Counted from the stretch's first letter, positions 20,860 to 29,321 are shown. The stretch: DNA of 34,913 nt from an uncultured Agathobaculum sp. (GCA_934504345.1 CAKSVR010000024.1:1-34913), one strand, 5' to 3'. Program-made: numbers and translations. The notes: generated by a model not told the origin, from the letters alone.

Positions 20860-22185
20860 TTACGGCTCGAGTCGGTTCATATCACGCGGGAACATGGATG
20901 CCTCGCGGATGTTGTTCAGCTTAAGGAGCTGCATGGTCAGGCGCTCCAGACCGATGCCCAGACCGCCGTGCGGCGGCATACCGTACTTGTGCAGCATGGT
21001 AAAGGACTCAAACAGCTCGGCGTTCATCTTGCGGGCCGCCAACTTGTCCATCTGCTCCTGATAATCGTGGATACGCTGACCGCCGGTGGTGATCTCCAGA
21101 CCGCGGAACAGCAGGTCGAACGACAGCGCCAGCTTCGGATCCTCCGGGTCGTCCTTTGCATAGAACGGACGCTTTGCGGACGGGAAGTGGGTTACGAATA
21201 CGAAATCGGAATCGTGCTCTTCCTTGGCCCACTGGCACAGCAGCACTTCTTCGTCCGGGTTGAGGTCGTAACGGTTCTTGGACTTGTGGCCGAACTTCTC
21301 CTCCATGATCTGCTTAGCCTCGTGGAAGCGGATGGTCGGGATCTCCTTGATCTCCGGAATCTCGGCGTTCAACATCGCGAGTTCCTCAGCGCAGTGCTCC
21401 TTAACGTAAGCCATAACAGACTTGAGCATACCGGTTTCCATTGCCATAACATCGTACATGGAATCGATATAGGCCATCTCAAAGTCCAGACCCATGTACT
21501 CGTTCAGGTGGCGGGAGGTATTGTGGCGCTCTGCACGGTAGACCGAGCCGATCTCATATACACGGCCGAATGCACCGGCGAGGTACTGCTTGTGGAACTG
21601 CGGGGACTGTGCCAGATAAGCCGGCGTGCCGAAGTAGTCCAGCTTGAACAGGTTCGCGCCGCCCTCAGCGCCTGCAACGACGATCTTCGGGGTGTGGATG
21701 TGGGTGAAGCCCTGCGACTGCATATACTGTGCAAAGCCGTCAGCGATCGCGCCCTGTACGCGGAAGATCGCCTGCTTGCGCGGATGGCGCAGCGTGATCG
21801 GGCGCAGCGGCAGGTCAACATCGAGGGACAGACCCATGTATTTCTTGCCGAGCGGTACCGGCAGCTGGTCATACGGCTTGCCGAGGATGGACAGTGCGCT
21901 CAGCACGACCTCCACGCCGTGCTCTGCACGGGGCTCCTCACGGACGGTGCCGGTCACCTCGAGCACCATGGCATCCTTAACGTCCGAACGCTTGATGCCG
22001 CCGATCTCATCGCCCTGGAACGTGCACTGGATCAGGCCGCGCTCCACGCGCATGACAACAAAAGAAAAGTCAGACATATCGCGGACACGATGCACCGTGC
22101 CGCGGAACGTGACCTCGCCGCCGACTGCATCGCAGACGCGCTTTACGGTGTCAACGTACTGACCCGCTTCATGAATCATTTCCAT
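20860..22185 (-). CDS. aspS: Aspartyl-tRNA synthetase, archaeal-type (probably non-discriminating, Asp/Asn)
   Basis: A 441-residue class IIb synthetase that aligns with archaeal AspRS, not the roughly 590-residue bacterial enzyme with its GAD insertion. Parts are an N-terminal OB-fold (1-105), motif 2 YRAERHNTSRHLNEY (216-230), GGQRIHDY, motif 3 GLGIGLER (408-415) and the archaeal-type end MFPRDMNRLEP (AsnRS would have FPRTP). From memory, the position matching Trp26 of Thermococcus kodakarensis AspRS is His32 here, and His is the residue linked with relaxed tRNA recognition. It would then charge both tRNA-Asp and tRNA-Asn, the latter corrected by GatCAB. The start ATG 22185 has GAGAGG upstream and a strong promoter. 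Confidence 0.88.
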   Translation of the reverse strand: MEMIHEAGQYVDTVKRVCDAVGGEVTFRGTVHRVRDMSDFSFVVMRVERGLIQCTFQGDEIGGIKRSDVKDAMVLEVTGTVREEPRAEHGVEVVLSALSILGKPYDQLPVPLGKKYMGLSLDVDLPLRPITLRHPRKQAIFRVQGAIADGFAQYMQSQGFTHIHTPKIVVAGAEGGANLFKLDYFGTPAYLAQSPQFHKQYLAGAFGRVYEIGSVYRAERHNTSRHLNEYMGLDFEMAYIDSMYDVMAMETGMLKSVMAYVKEHCAEELAMLNAEIPEIKEIPTIRFHEAKQIMEEKFGHKSKNRYDLNPDEEVLLCQWAKEEHDSDFVFVTHFPSAKRPFYAKDDPEDPKLALSFDLLFRGLEITTGGQRIHDYQEQMDKLAARKMNAELFESFTMLHKYGMPPHGGLGIGLERLTMQLLKLNNIREASMFPRDMNRLEP

Positions 22186-22226
22186 AATTTTTACGCCTCT
22201 CTATTTCAGCATTTTCAGATAGGGTT

Positions 22227-22255
22227 ATTGTAGCATGAATTTGCCATTCTGGCAA
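22227..22255 (-). promoter_or_regulatory. aspS promoter
   Basis: Minus strand: TTGCCA (22250-22255), 17 bases, TACAAT (22227-22232). The start lies about 35 bases before the ATG. Confidence 0.8.
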
Positions 22256-22264
22256 GAAAATCAT

Positions 22265-22427
22265 GGGCAATACCGCATAATTGAACAAGAGTGATTTGCG
22301 AGTAAATTTTGCGTACTGACGAGGCACAGTTTTGCGGTAATACTTGATGTATTACCGTGAAACTGCAACAAAGTCAGGACACAAAATTTCCGCAAAGCAC
22401 CGCCGCTTTAATTGTGCGGTGTTGCCC
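22265..22427. repeat. 163-bp MITE-like element (long form)
   Basis: Ends are GGGCAATACCGCATAATTG and, inverted, GGGCAACACCGCACAATTA, about 19-bp terminal inverted repeats with two or three mismatches. The first 45 bases match the 56-bp element at 23924-23979. Internally GCGGTAATAC/GTATTACCG is a further hairpin. It lies between the aspS promoter and the flippase stop. There is no coding content. Confidence 0.7.
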
Positions 22428-22444
22428 ATGCATTTTTGATGCAA

Positions 22445-23890
22445 TTATCGTTTGAGCCTGCGGAGCACAGCCTGCATTTCCTCTCTGCCCTCGCCGCTGG
22501 CGATGATGCACACGGCATACACGCCCGCGCCGACAACGACCGCCAGCGCCAGCCGCACCAGATTGCCGACCGGCAGGAGCGTACACGCAAAGGCCGCTGC
22601 GCCGCACAGCAGCGCCGAGCCGATGATTCGCACCAGACTGATGGGAGCCACGCGGAACAGGAACCGACGGCGGACTCTCACGCAGGTGATGATGAAGTAC
22701 GATGCGAACGCCACGACCGAGCCGAGCGCACCGCCCGTAAATCCGAGGGTCTTGAGCAGGATAACGCTCGAGATCACCTTGATGACCGCCGCGATCGCGC
22801 TGTTCTGCAAAACGTGAACGGTGGACTGCTCGAGCTCATACGCCTTGTTGGCGTACTCGGTCAGACCCATGAACAGCATGGCAAGCGCAGTATAGGCGAT
22901 GACCGGCGCACCGGCCGCGTACTTCGCGGGGAACAGGAACCGGCTGAGCGGCAGCGCGACCGCCGTCAGGCCCGCAACAGCGGGCACGGCGATGAGCAGA
23001 TACAGCCGCACGCCCTGATCGAGCAGCGGCTTTGCAGCGGCCTTGCCGCCCTCACGCCAGCCACGCAGCACGGCCGGATACACGCCGCGCATGATGCCGA
23101 CCGAGATCATCGTGAACAGGCCGCTCGCGATGGAGTTGTTGTTGGAGTAGTACGCATACAGGATGTTGCCGTAAAAGCCGACAACGAGGTATTTGTCGAT
23201 CTGGTTGAGCAGCGCCACCGAGATGGAAACGCCCATCAGCGGCACGCCGTATTTGAGGAATCGGTTCAGCAGCGGCTTGGAGAAATACTTCAGCCGCACG
23301 ATGACCGGCAGACCGAGCGCAAACACCGCACCGATGGTAGCAACGCCGTCCGCAATGGTGTTGGCAAAGATGGCCGGGAACGGCGACGGGTAGTTCGACT
23401 TGCCGCCGACGAGCGCGAACGCAACCGCGAGCTTGAGCACCGCCGAGGTCAGCGACCACAGGATGGAGGCTTTCACGCGGCCGAGCTGGATGAGCGCCGC
23501 ATTGAGCACCTGAAATGCCGTATAGGTGCAGAACATCAGCGCGCCGCCCAGATAGACCGGGCTCTGTGTCACTGCCGCCGTGATGCAGCAGCCGATGGCA
23601 ACGAGCACGCACAATCCCAGATAGATGGTCGAAACCGTGGAGAACAGTCCGCGACCCTGATCGGCGCGGTATTCCTCGCCAACATAACGGGTCGCGGAGT
23701 TCGCCATCCAGCCCGCAAGGATGAGGTACAAAAGCTGTATCGTGGTGTTGGTCAGGTTGAACGCACTGACCGCGCCCTCCACAAAAATGTGCGAATACAG
23801 CGAGGAGCACCCGATAACGAGCAGTCCCTCGACCACCTTTGCGGGCAGGAACAGCATCGCATCACGTGTCATGGTATTTTTAGAGGACAA
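22445..23890 (-). CDS. Polysaccharide/lipid-linked glycan flippase (Wzx/MVF-like)
   Basis: A 481-residue integral membrane protein with about 14 hydrophobic segments, of the MOP exporter superfamily, polysaccharide biosynthesis branch. It probably moves a lipid-linked cell-surface glycan across the membrane. The start is TTG at 23890 with GAGGG 9 bases upstream. The ATG at codon 7 has no ribosome-binding site. It is divergent from the GT4-CsaB fusion gene and bracketed by related palindromic elements (22265-22427 and 23924-23979). A -35/-10 pair with 17-base spacing (TTGTTC/TATTTA) lies in and beside the 56-bp element, so that element may supply its promoter. The exact glycan is unknown. Confidence 0.88.
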   Translation of the reverse strand: MSSKNTMTRDAMLFLPAKVVEGLLVIGCSSLYSHIFVEGAVSAFNLTNTTIQLLYLILAGWMANSATRYVGEEYRADQGRGLFSTVSTIYLGLCVLVAIGCCITAAVTQSPVYLGGALMFCTYTAFQVLNAALIQLGRVKASILWSLTSAVLKLAVAFALVGGKSNYPSPFPAIFANTIADGVATIGAVFALGLPVIVRLKYFSKPLLNRFLKYGVPLMGVSISVALLNQIDKYLVVGFYGNILYAYYSNNNSIASGLFTMISVGIMRGVYPAVLRGWREGGKAAAKPLLDQGVRLYLLIAVPAVAGLTAVALPLSRFLFPAKYAAGAPVIAYTALAMLFMGLTEYANKAYELEQSTVHVLQNSAIAAVIKVISSVILLKTLGFTGGALGSVVAFASYFIITCVRVRRRFLFRVAPISLVRIIGSALLCGAAAFACTLLPVGNLVRLALAVVVGAGVYAVCIIASGEGREEMQAVLRRLKR

Positions 23891-23923
23891 TAGAAAAATC
23901 CCTCACTTTCCGTCAGATAAATA

Positions 23924-23979
23924 GGCAAGACCGCATAATTGAACAAGAGCAATTTACGAGTAAATTTTGCGGTATTGCC
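23924..23979. repeat. 56-bp palindromic element (short form)
   Basis: GGCAAGACCGCATAATT at the left end and the inverted AATTTTGCGGTATTGCC at the right end. It shares the first roughly 45 bases with the 163-bp element at 22265-22427 and looks like its internal-deletion derivative. On the minus strand it carries TTGTTC 17 bases before TATTTA, a possible flippase promoter. Confidence 0.65.
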
Positions 23980-24063
23980 TTAAGTATACCATGTATCACA
24001 GTGAAACACAAACGCCGTTTCCCGAAAAATCGATGAAAAAGCCGTTTTTCCCTTGTCCATGTT

Positions 24064-24092
24064 TTGCAATCCCCCTGTTTTCATGGTATACT
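24064..24092 (+). promoter_or_regulatory. Promoter of the GT4-CsaB gene
   Basis: TTGCAA (24064-24069), 17 bases, TATACT (24087-24092), about 40 bases before the start codon. Confidence 0.8.
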
Positions 24093-24132
24093 GATAGTAA
24101 CTGTCAAATCGAACGTCTGGAGGTATTTGACT

Positions 24133-26364
24133 TTGCGAATCATGCACGTTATGGGCGGCGGCGATGTCGGCGGCGCCAAGACCCAGATCATGAATACCGT
24201 GACCGGCCTCAGCCGCACGAACGATGTGATGCTCATTTCGTTCCGCGCGGGCCCGTTCGCGGATGAAGCCCGCGAGCGCGGGATCGATGTCCGCGTCATC
24301 GAACGTCACAACCCGTTCCGCGCGGCACGCACCATGCGCGCCCTTGTGGACGAATTCAAGCCCGACATTATCCACTGCCACGGCGGCCGCGCCAACCTGA
24401 TGGGCGCGATGGTGCGCCGCAGCCGTCATGTTCCCATCGTGACGACCGTCCACTCGGATTACCGGCTGGACTACCTCGGCAGCCCGCTCAAGCAGTACAC
24501 GCTCGGCACGGCGAACGCCATCGCGCTGCGCTTTCTCGACTTCTATCAGCCCGTTGCCGACCGCATGGCGCGCACGCTCATCGAGCGCGGCTTCGACCCG
24601 GAACGCATCGTAAAGATCTACAACGGCATGGACTTCGACCGTCCCACCGGCGAATTTGACCGTGTGGCCTATCTGCGCGACACCTACGGCGCGGAGATCG
24701 AGGACGGCGATGTGCTGTGCGGCATCGCGGCGCGCCTGACCGCCGTCAAGGACATCGCGACCACCGTGCGCGGCTTTGCCGAGGCGCTGAAAAGCGCACC
24801 GCAGCTGCGCCTGTTCATCGCGGGCGACGGCGAGGACGAGGATATGCTCAAAAAGCTGTGCGACCAGCTCGGCGTGCGCGAGCGCGTAACGTTCTGCGGC
24901 TGGGTATCGCCCGTTATGCCGTTCTTCCGCGCAATGGACATCAACCTGCTGTCCTCGGTGTCCGAAACATTCCCCTACTCCATTCTGGAGGGCGTGTGCG
25001 CGGGCTGCGCGACCATCTGCTCGGATGTCGGCGGTATGCCCGAGCTCATCGACACAGGCGAGAACGGCTATATCTTTCCGGTCGGCGACTATAAGCGCCT
25101 TGCCGAGTATATGGCGCGGCTGGGCAACGATGCCGCACTGCGGCAGCAGTTTGCGGATGCGCTGTATGAAAAGGCTTCCCGCGATTTTTCGCGCGACAAG
25201 ATGTGCGAACGCCAGATGGCCAACTACCGCCATCTGCTGGCCCGGTTCCACCGCCCGAAGAACGAGCGCGAGAGCATCGTCATCTGCGGTGCATACGGCC
25301 GCGGCAACGCCGGCGACGATGCGATCCTGGAGGCCATCGTGCAGGAAATGCGCGAGCTCGACCCGGAGCGCACCATCTGCGTGATGTCGCGCCGTCCCAA
25401 GGAAACGCGCCTCGTTTACCGCACGAACGCCATCTATACGTTCAATGTGTTCTCCGTGCTGCGTAAATTCCGGCACGCGGCGCTCTATATCAACGGCGGC
25501 GGCTCGCTCATGCAGGATGTAACGTCCACCCGCTCGATCTGGTACTACTGCTACACGCTGTACGCCGCCAAAAAACGCGGCTGCAAGGTGATGATGTACG
25601 GCTGCGGCATCGGGCCCATCAACCGTGCGGGCAACCGCAGCATGGCCGCCAAGACCATCGATGCCTCTGTTGACCGCATCACGCTGCGCGACGATAATTC
25701 CCGCGCACTGCTGGCCGAGATGGGCGTTACCCGTCCGGATATTCGCGTTTCCGCCGACCCGACCATCATATTGGAACCCGCGCCGCGCGAGATCGTCAAT
25801 ATCGCGCTCGAGCAGAGCGGCATCGACCCGAACGGCAGGTATATCGGCTTCGGCCTGCGTAACTGGAAGGGTCTGGACGCGGCGCTGCCCGAAATCGCGG
25901 CGGCGGCCAATTATGCCTACAAAAAGCACGGCCTGACACCGGTCTTTGTGCCCATCGAGTACCCGAGCGACCTCATGCCCGCCGAGCGGGTCGGCGCACT
26001 GCTCGACTGCCCGTGGCACGCCGTGCGTACCCGTCAGCCCATCGAGGTCACCATCGGCATCCTCGCCCGCATGAAGACGGTGGTCGGCATCCGACTGCAT
26101 TCGCTGATGTTCTCGGCCGGTCAGGGCGTGCCCGTTGTCGGCATGAGCTATGACATCAAGGTGGACGGCTTCCTCAAATATATCGGCAGCCGCACCTGTT
26201 TGCAGCTCTCCTCCGTCAAGGCCGAGCCGCTGTGCCGCCTCATCGATGAATGCGTTTCCGGCGCGCTCGATAACGAGGTGCACCGCACGGCGGAAATGCT
26301 GCGTGAAAGAGAAACCGAAAACGTTAAGGGAGCGGCGAAACTGCTGGGTATTTCCGAAAACTAA
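24133..26364 (+). CDS. GT4 glycosyltransferase fused to a CsaB-type polysaccharide pyruvyl transferase
   Basis: A 743-residue protein. Residues 1 to about 375 form a GT-B, GT4-like transferase, starting MRIMHVMGGGDVGGAKTQI with the EX7E motif in SETFPYSILEG near the nucleotide-sugar site. From about 380 (ESIVICGAYGRGNAGDDAIL) it becomes a CsaB-like pyruvyl transferase, with LYINGGGSLMQD and VGIRLHSLMFS typical of that family. CsaB adds ketal-pyruvate to secondary cell-wall polymers so SLH-domain proteins can bind. The fusion suggests sugar addition and pyruvylation of the same chain. The start is TTG at 24133 with GGAGG about 9 bases upstream. It is read with the following glycosyltransferase and divergent from the flippase. 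Confidence 0.9.
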   Translation: MRIMHVMGGGDVGGAKTQIMNTVTGLSRTNDVMLISFRAGPFADEARERGIDVRVIERHNPFRAARTMRALVDEFKPDIIHCHGGRANLMGAMVRRSRHVPIVTTVHSDYRLDYLGSPLKQYTLGTANAIALRFLDFYQPVADRMARTLIERGFDPERIVKIYNGMDFDRPTGEFDRVAYLRDTYGAEIEDGDVLCGIAARLTAVKDIATTVRGFAEALKSAPQLRLFIAGDGEDEDMLKKLCDQLGVRERVTFCGWVSPVMPFFRAMDINLLSSVSETFPYSILEGVCAGCATICSDVGGMPELIDTGENGYIFPVGDYKRLAEYMARLGNDAALRQQFADALYEKASRDFSRDKMCERQMANYRHLLARFHRPKNERESIVICGAYGRGNAGDDAILEAIVQEMRELDPERTICVMSRRPKETRLVYRTNAIYTFNVFSVLRKFRHAALYINGGGSLMQDVTSTRSIWYYCYTLYAAKKRGCKVMMYGCGIGPINRAGNRSMAAKTIDASVDRITLRDDNSRALLAEMGVTRPDIRVSADPTIILEPAPREIVNIALEQSGIDPNGRYIGFGLRNWKGLDAALPEIAAAANYAYKKHGLTPVFVPIEYPSDLMPAERVGALLDCPWHAVRTRQPIEVTIGILARMKTVVGIRLHSLMFSAGQGVPVVGMSYDIKVDGFLKYIGSRTCLQLSSVKAEPLCRLIDECVSGALDNEVHRTAEMLRERETENVKGAAKLLGISEN

Positions 26365-26368
26365 AACC

Positions 26369-26449
26369 GTAGGGCGGGATGACCCCATCCCGCCGTTTTT
26401 CCCAACTGCATACCGTCAACAGCGGCGGGGTGAGGTCACCCCGCCCTAC
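26369..26449. repeat. Double-palindrome repeat, copy 1 (81 bp)
   Basis: It runs GTAGGGCGGG... to ...CCCGCCCTAC. Each end is itself a hairpin (GGCGGGATG/CATCCCGCC at left, GGCGGGGTG/CACCCCGCC at right), and the two ends are inverted copies. The left hairpin is followed by GTTTTT and can act as a terminator 5 bases after the GT4-CsaB stop. Confidence 0.85.
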
Positions 26450-26489
26450 AATAAAACCATCAGAAACAAACCAAAGGGGCTATCAAGAT

Positions 26490-27677
26490 ATGAAAAACCA
26501 CATCGTTTGTCTTTCGACAACGAACTACCATCCTCTGCCGACGCGCAAGCAGAACGTAATGAGCCGTCTGCGGAACAGCGAGATCCTCTATTTCGATCCT
26601 CCGGTGTCGCTCATCGCACCGCTCAAGGACAAAAAGGCCTCGGTCTACATCGACAAGTACAAGCAGCCCGGTGAAAAGGTCGAGGGCCACGAGAACATCA
26701 CCGTGTATGCTCTGCCGCCTGTGCTGCCGTTCTTCAACAAGTTCCGCTGGATAAACAAGATCAACCAGAAGCGGCAGGCGGCGTTCATCCGCGAAAAGAT
26801 GCGCGAGCACGGCTTCGGTGATGAAACCGTGCTGTGGTGCTACTCGCCGTCCTCGTGCGACATTGTGGAGCACCTGCCGCACGCCAAGCTGGTATACGAC
26901 TGCGTGGATCGTCACTCGGCATATAAGGGACACATCAATCCGGCGGTCGTGGACAAAATGGAGCGCGACCTCGCCAAGCCCGCCGATCAGGTGTTCGCGA
27001 CGGCGGTCGGCCTTGCCGAAACGCTCGAAAAGATCAACCCGACCACGCAGATGATCCCGAACGGTGCGGCGTATGAAATCTTCTCGCGCGTACAGACCGA
27101 AAAGGACACGCTTCCCTGCCCGGAGGACATGAAGGACCTCCCGCACCCGATCTTCGGCTTTGTCGGTATGCTGCAGGAGTGCATCGACTACGAGCTGCTC
27201 GAAAAGCTGGCGAAAAACCGTCCGAACGCGACCATTTTCCTCATCGGCCGCACGCTGCCGGGCGTTGACCTGACCCGCCTCAAGCAGTACCCGAACATCA
27301 TCTTCCACGGTCTGGTGCCGCAGCCCGAGCTGCCCGCCTACCTCGCACAGATGGATGTCTGCCTGAACGTATTCCGCGCCGGTGCGCTCTCCAAGGACGT
27401 ATCGCCGCTGAAATTCTACGAGTACCTTGCCACCGGCAAGCCGGTCGTTTCCACCCGTGAGCCGCTTCAGGTCGAGGACTTCAAGGACGTTGTGTACATC
27501 GCCCGCAACCCGGCGATGTTCCTGCCGCTGTGCGATGCCGCAGCCAAGGAGAACCGTCCCGCATGGACGGAAAAGCGCCTCGCCTACGGCGCGCAGTGCT
27601 CGTGGACCGAGCGCGTGCACCAGATGGAAGAAGTTCTCTATAAAAAGGGCGTTCTGCACGAAAGTGAAGTGGAGTAA
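26490..27677 (+). CDS. Glycosyltransferase (GT-B fold, TuaH-like)
   Basis: A 395-residue protein. The start is ATG 26490 with AAAGGGG about 9 bases upstream; the frame is open further but without family similarity. The C-terminal nucleotide-sugar half contains FGFVGMLQECIDYELLEKLA, FHGLVPQPELPAYLAQMDVCLNVF and SPLKFYEYLATGKPVVST, the donor-binding region common to GT1/GT4-type transferases such as TuaH. The N-terminal half (YDCVDRHSAYKG) fits the same group. It follows the GT4-CsaB gene after a palindromic repeat and probably works on the same cell-wall polymer. Donor and acceptor sugars are unknown. Confidence 0.88.
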   Translation: MKNHIVCLSTTNYHPLPTRKQNVMSRLRNSEILYFDPPVSLIAPLKDKKASVYIDKYKQPGEKVEGHENITVYALPPVLPFFNKFRWINKINQKRQAAFIREKMREHGFGDETVLWCYSPSSCDIVEHLPHAKLVYDCVDRHSAYKGHINPAVVDKMERDLAKPADQVFATAVGLAETLEKINPTTQMIPNGAAYEIFSRVQTEKDTLPCPEDMKDLPHPIFGFVGMLQECIDYELLEKLAKNRPNATIFLIGRTLPGVDLTRLKQYPNIIFHGLVPQPELPAYLAQMDVCLNVFRAGALSKDVSPLKFYEYLATGKPVVSTREPLQVEDFKDVVYIARNPAMFLPLCDAAAKENRPAWTEKRLAYGAQCSWTERVHQMEEVLYKKGVLHESEVE

Positions 27678-27727
27678 AATTTATCTTTGGGCATTTGCAC
27701 GAATCCCGAAAAAAGCGTGTAAAGTGC

Positions 27728-27756
27728 TTGCATTAACCAGTTAAATTGGCTAAAAT
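27728..27756 (+). promoter_or_regulatory. Promoter of the purine cluster
   Basis: TTGCAT (27728-27733), 17 bases, TAAAAT (27751-27756), giving purE a leader of about 178 bases. Confidence 0.75.
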
Positions 27757-27800
27757 AGAGATGTATCGTCACCGATGGTTTCAGAGAAAGAGGTGTGCAC

Positions 27801-27881
27801 ATGACCGGCAGCGTATTCTTAAAGCAGAGCGCAGTTCTCGGGCATTTTTGCATCCTTCTGGGCATCGGTGCACATAAATGA
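27801..27881 (+). CDS. Possible 26-codon leader ORF in the purE 5' region
   Basis: ATG at 27801 with AGAGGTG 5-6 bases upstream, TGA at 27879-27881. The peptide begins MTGSVFLKQSAVLGHF and ends GIGAHK. It has no run of one amino acid that would suggest classical attenuation. Its stop is about 12 bases before a perfect hairpin, so a ribosome ending there would touch the hairpin's left arm. Whether it is translated is unknown. Family: none recognised. Confidence 0.4.
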   Translation: MTGSVFLKQSAVLGHFCILLGIGAHK

Positions 27882-27892
27882 GCGAACACAGG

Positions 27893-27926
27893 GCACGGGT
27901 ATACCCGTGCCCTCATTTGTTTTTGT
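27893..27926 (+). terminator. Hairpin with T-rich tail in the purE leader (possible attenuator)
   Basis: GGGCACGGGTA/TACCCGTGCCC, a continuous 22-base palindrome, followed by TCATTTGTTTTT and then the purE ribosome-binding site. Its position inside the leader of a biosynthetic operon suggests control by termination. Confidence 0.6.
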
Positions 27927-27940
27927 AGGAGGAATGACAA

Positions 27941-28432
27941 ATGAAGAAAGTTCTCGTCGTCATGGGGTCGGACAGCGACCTCAAGGTGATGGAAAAGTGC
28001 GTTGACCGTCTGAAATCGTTCGATATTCCGACCGAGGTCCGCATCTGCTCCGCGCACCGCACCCCGGCCGTTGCCGAGCAGCTCGCGAAGAACGCAGCGG
28101 CAGAGGGCTTCGGCGTGATCATCGCGGCGGCCGGCAAAGCGGCGCACCTCGGCGGTGTGCTGGCGGCTTACACCACGCTCCCCGTTATCGGCGTGCCGAT
28201 GGCGACCAGCGTGATGGGCGGCATGGACAGCCTGCTCTCCATCGTGCAGATGCCCAAGGGCATCCCGGTGGCGACCGTTGCCATCGACGGCGCAGACAAC
28301 GCTGCCATTCTCGCAGCGCAGATGATCGCCCTGTCGGATGAGGCGCTGGCCGCCAAGCTCGCACAGTTCAAGGCCGACATGGCCGCGGAAGTCACCGCAA
28401 AGGACGAAAAGGTTCGCGCTCAGTTCGCGTAA
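27941..28432 (+). CDS. purE: N5-carboxyaminoimidazole ribonucleotide mutase (class I PurE)
   Basis: A 163-residue protein of usual class I length. It converts N5-CAIR to CAIR in purine synthesis. The signature VVMGSDSDLKVMEKC opens it, with SAHRTP (catalytic His) at about 38-43 and AAAGKAAHLGGVLAAYTTLPVIGVP in the middle. It is first in the purine cluster, with AGGAGG about 8 bases before the ATG. No purK is in the window; class I PurE normally needs N5-CAIR from PurK, so purK is either elsewhere or missing. The next 135 bases before purC hold only a small hairpin (GGTATC/GATACC). Confidence 0.97.
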   Translation: MKKVLVVMGSDSDLKVMEKCVDRLKSFDIPTEVRICSAHRTPAVAEQLAKNAAAEGFGVIIAAAGKAAHLGGVLAAYTTLPVIGVPMATSVMGGMDSLLSIVQMPKGIPVATVAIDGADNAAILAAQMIALSDEALAAKLAQFKADMAAEVTAKDEKVRAQFA

Positions 28433-28567
28433 TCTATATAGGTATCTCTGATACCGCATCCCCGCAAGGTAAAGGCGTGTGCGCTGCTCCCATTGGCAGT
28501 ACCGCGTACAACCTGCAAACAACATTGTTTGGAATTAAACCGAATATACAAAATGGAGGAATTGGAC

Positions 28568-29278
28568 ATGGAAAAGAAAGAACAGCTGTACGAAGGCAAG
28601 GCCAAGAAGGTATTTGCTACTGACGACCCGAACCTCGTTATCGTTGACTACAAGGACGATGCGACCGCATTCAACGGCCTGAAAAAGGGCAGCATTACCG
28701 GCAAGGGCGTTATCAACAACGTGATGAGCAACCATATGTTCCAGCTGCTCGAGCAGCAGGGCGTGCCGACCCACTTCGTCGAGCAGCTCTCCGAGCGTGA
28801 AACGCTGGTAAAGAAGGTTTCCATCGTGCCGCTGGAGGTCATCATCCGCAATATTTCCGCCGGTTCTTTTGCAAAGCGCTTCGGCGTTGAGGAAGGCATC
28901 GTATTCGACGAGCCCACCATCGAGTTCTCCTACAAAAACGATGATCTGGGCGACCCGCTGATGAACGCTTACCACGCGATCGCCCTCAAGGCCGCTACCC
29001 GCGAGGAGATCGAAACCATCAAGTCGATGGCTTTCAAGGTAAACGAGGTCATGAAGCAGTATTTCGACTCCCTGAACGTTATCCTCGTTGACTTCAAGCT
29101 CGAGTTCGGCAAGACTGCGGACGGCAAGATCGTCCTCGCCGACGAGATCTCTCCGGACACCTGCCGCCTGTGGGACAAGACCACCAAGGAGAAGCTGGAC
29201 AAGGATCGTTTCCGTCGCGACCTCGGCGGTGTCGAAGAGGCATATCAGGAGATCATGAAGCGCGTAATGGGCAAGTAA
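28568..29278 (+). CDS. purC: SAICAR synthetase
   Basis: A 236-residue protein that joins aspartate to CAIR using ATP. Motifs: LYEGKAKKVF at the N-terminus, DYKDDATAFNG, PLEVIIRNISAGSFAKRFG and LADEISPDTCRLWD. The frame is open to 28493, but GGAGGA sits 7 bases before the ATG at 28568 and the family start (EKKEQLYEGKAK) matches. It is followed by purF after 43 bases, probably in one transcript. Confidence 0.97.
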   Translation: MEKKEQLYEGKAKKVFATDDPNLVIVDYKDDATAFNGLKKGSITGKGVINNVMSNHMFQLLEQQGVPTHFVEQLSERETLVKKVSIVPLEVIIRNISAGSFAKRFGVEEGIVFDEPTIEFSYKNDDLGDPLMNAYHAIALKAATREEIETIKSMAFKVNEVMKQYFDSLNVILVDFKLEFGKTADGKIVLADEISPDTCRLWDKTTKEKLDKDRFRRDLGGVEEAYQEIMKRVMGK

Positions 29279-29321
29279 TCCTGTCTGCACGCACAAAATA
29301 CGGACAAGAAAAGGCTGAAGA

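Noticed and set aside
23980..26388. An 802-residue open frame on the minus strand opposite the GT4-CsaB gene
   Set aside because: It is the mirror of a G+C-rich gene with strong codon bias. The protein is His/Arg/Asp-rich with no recognisable domain, and the plus-strand gene is certain.
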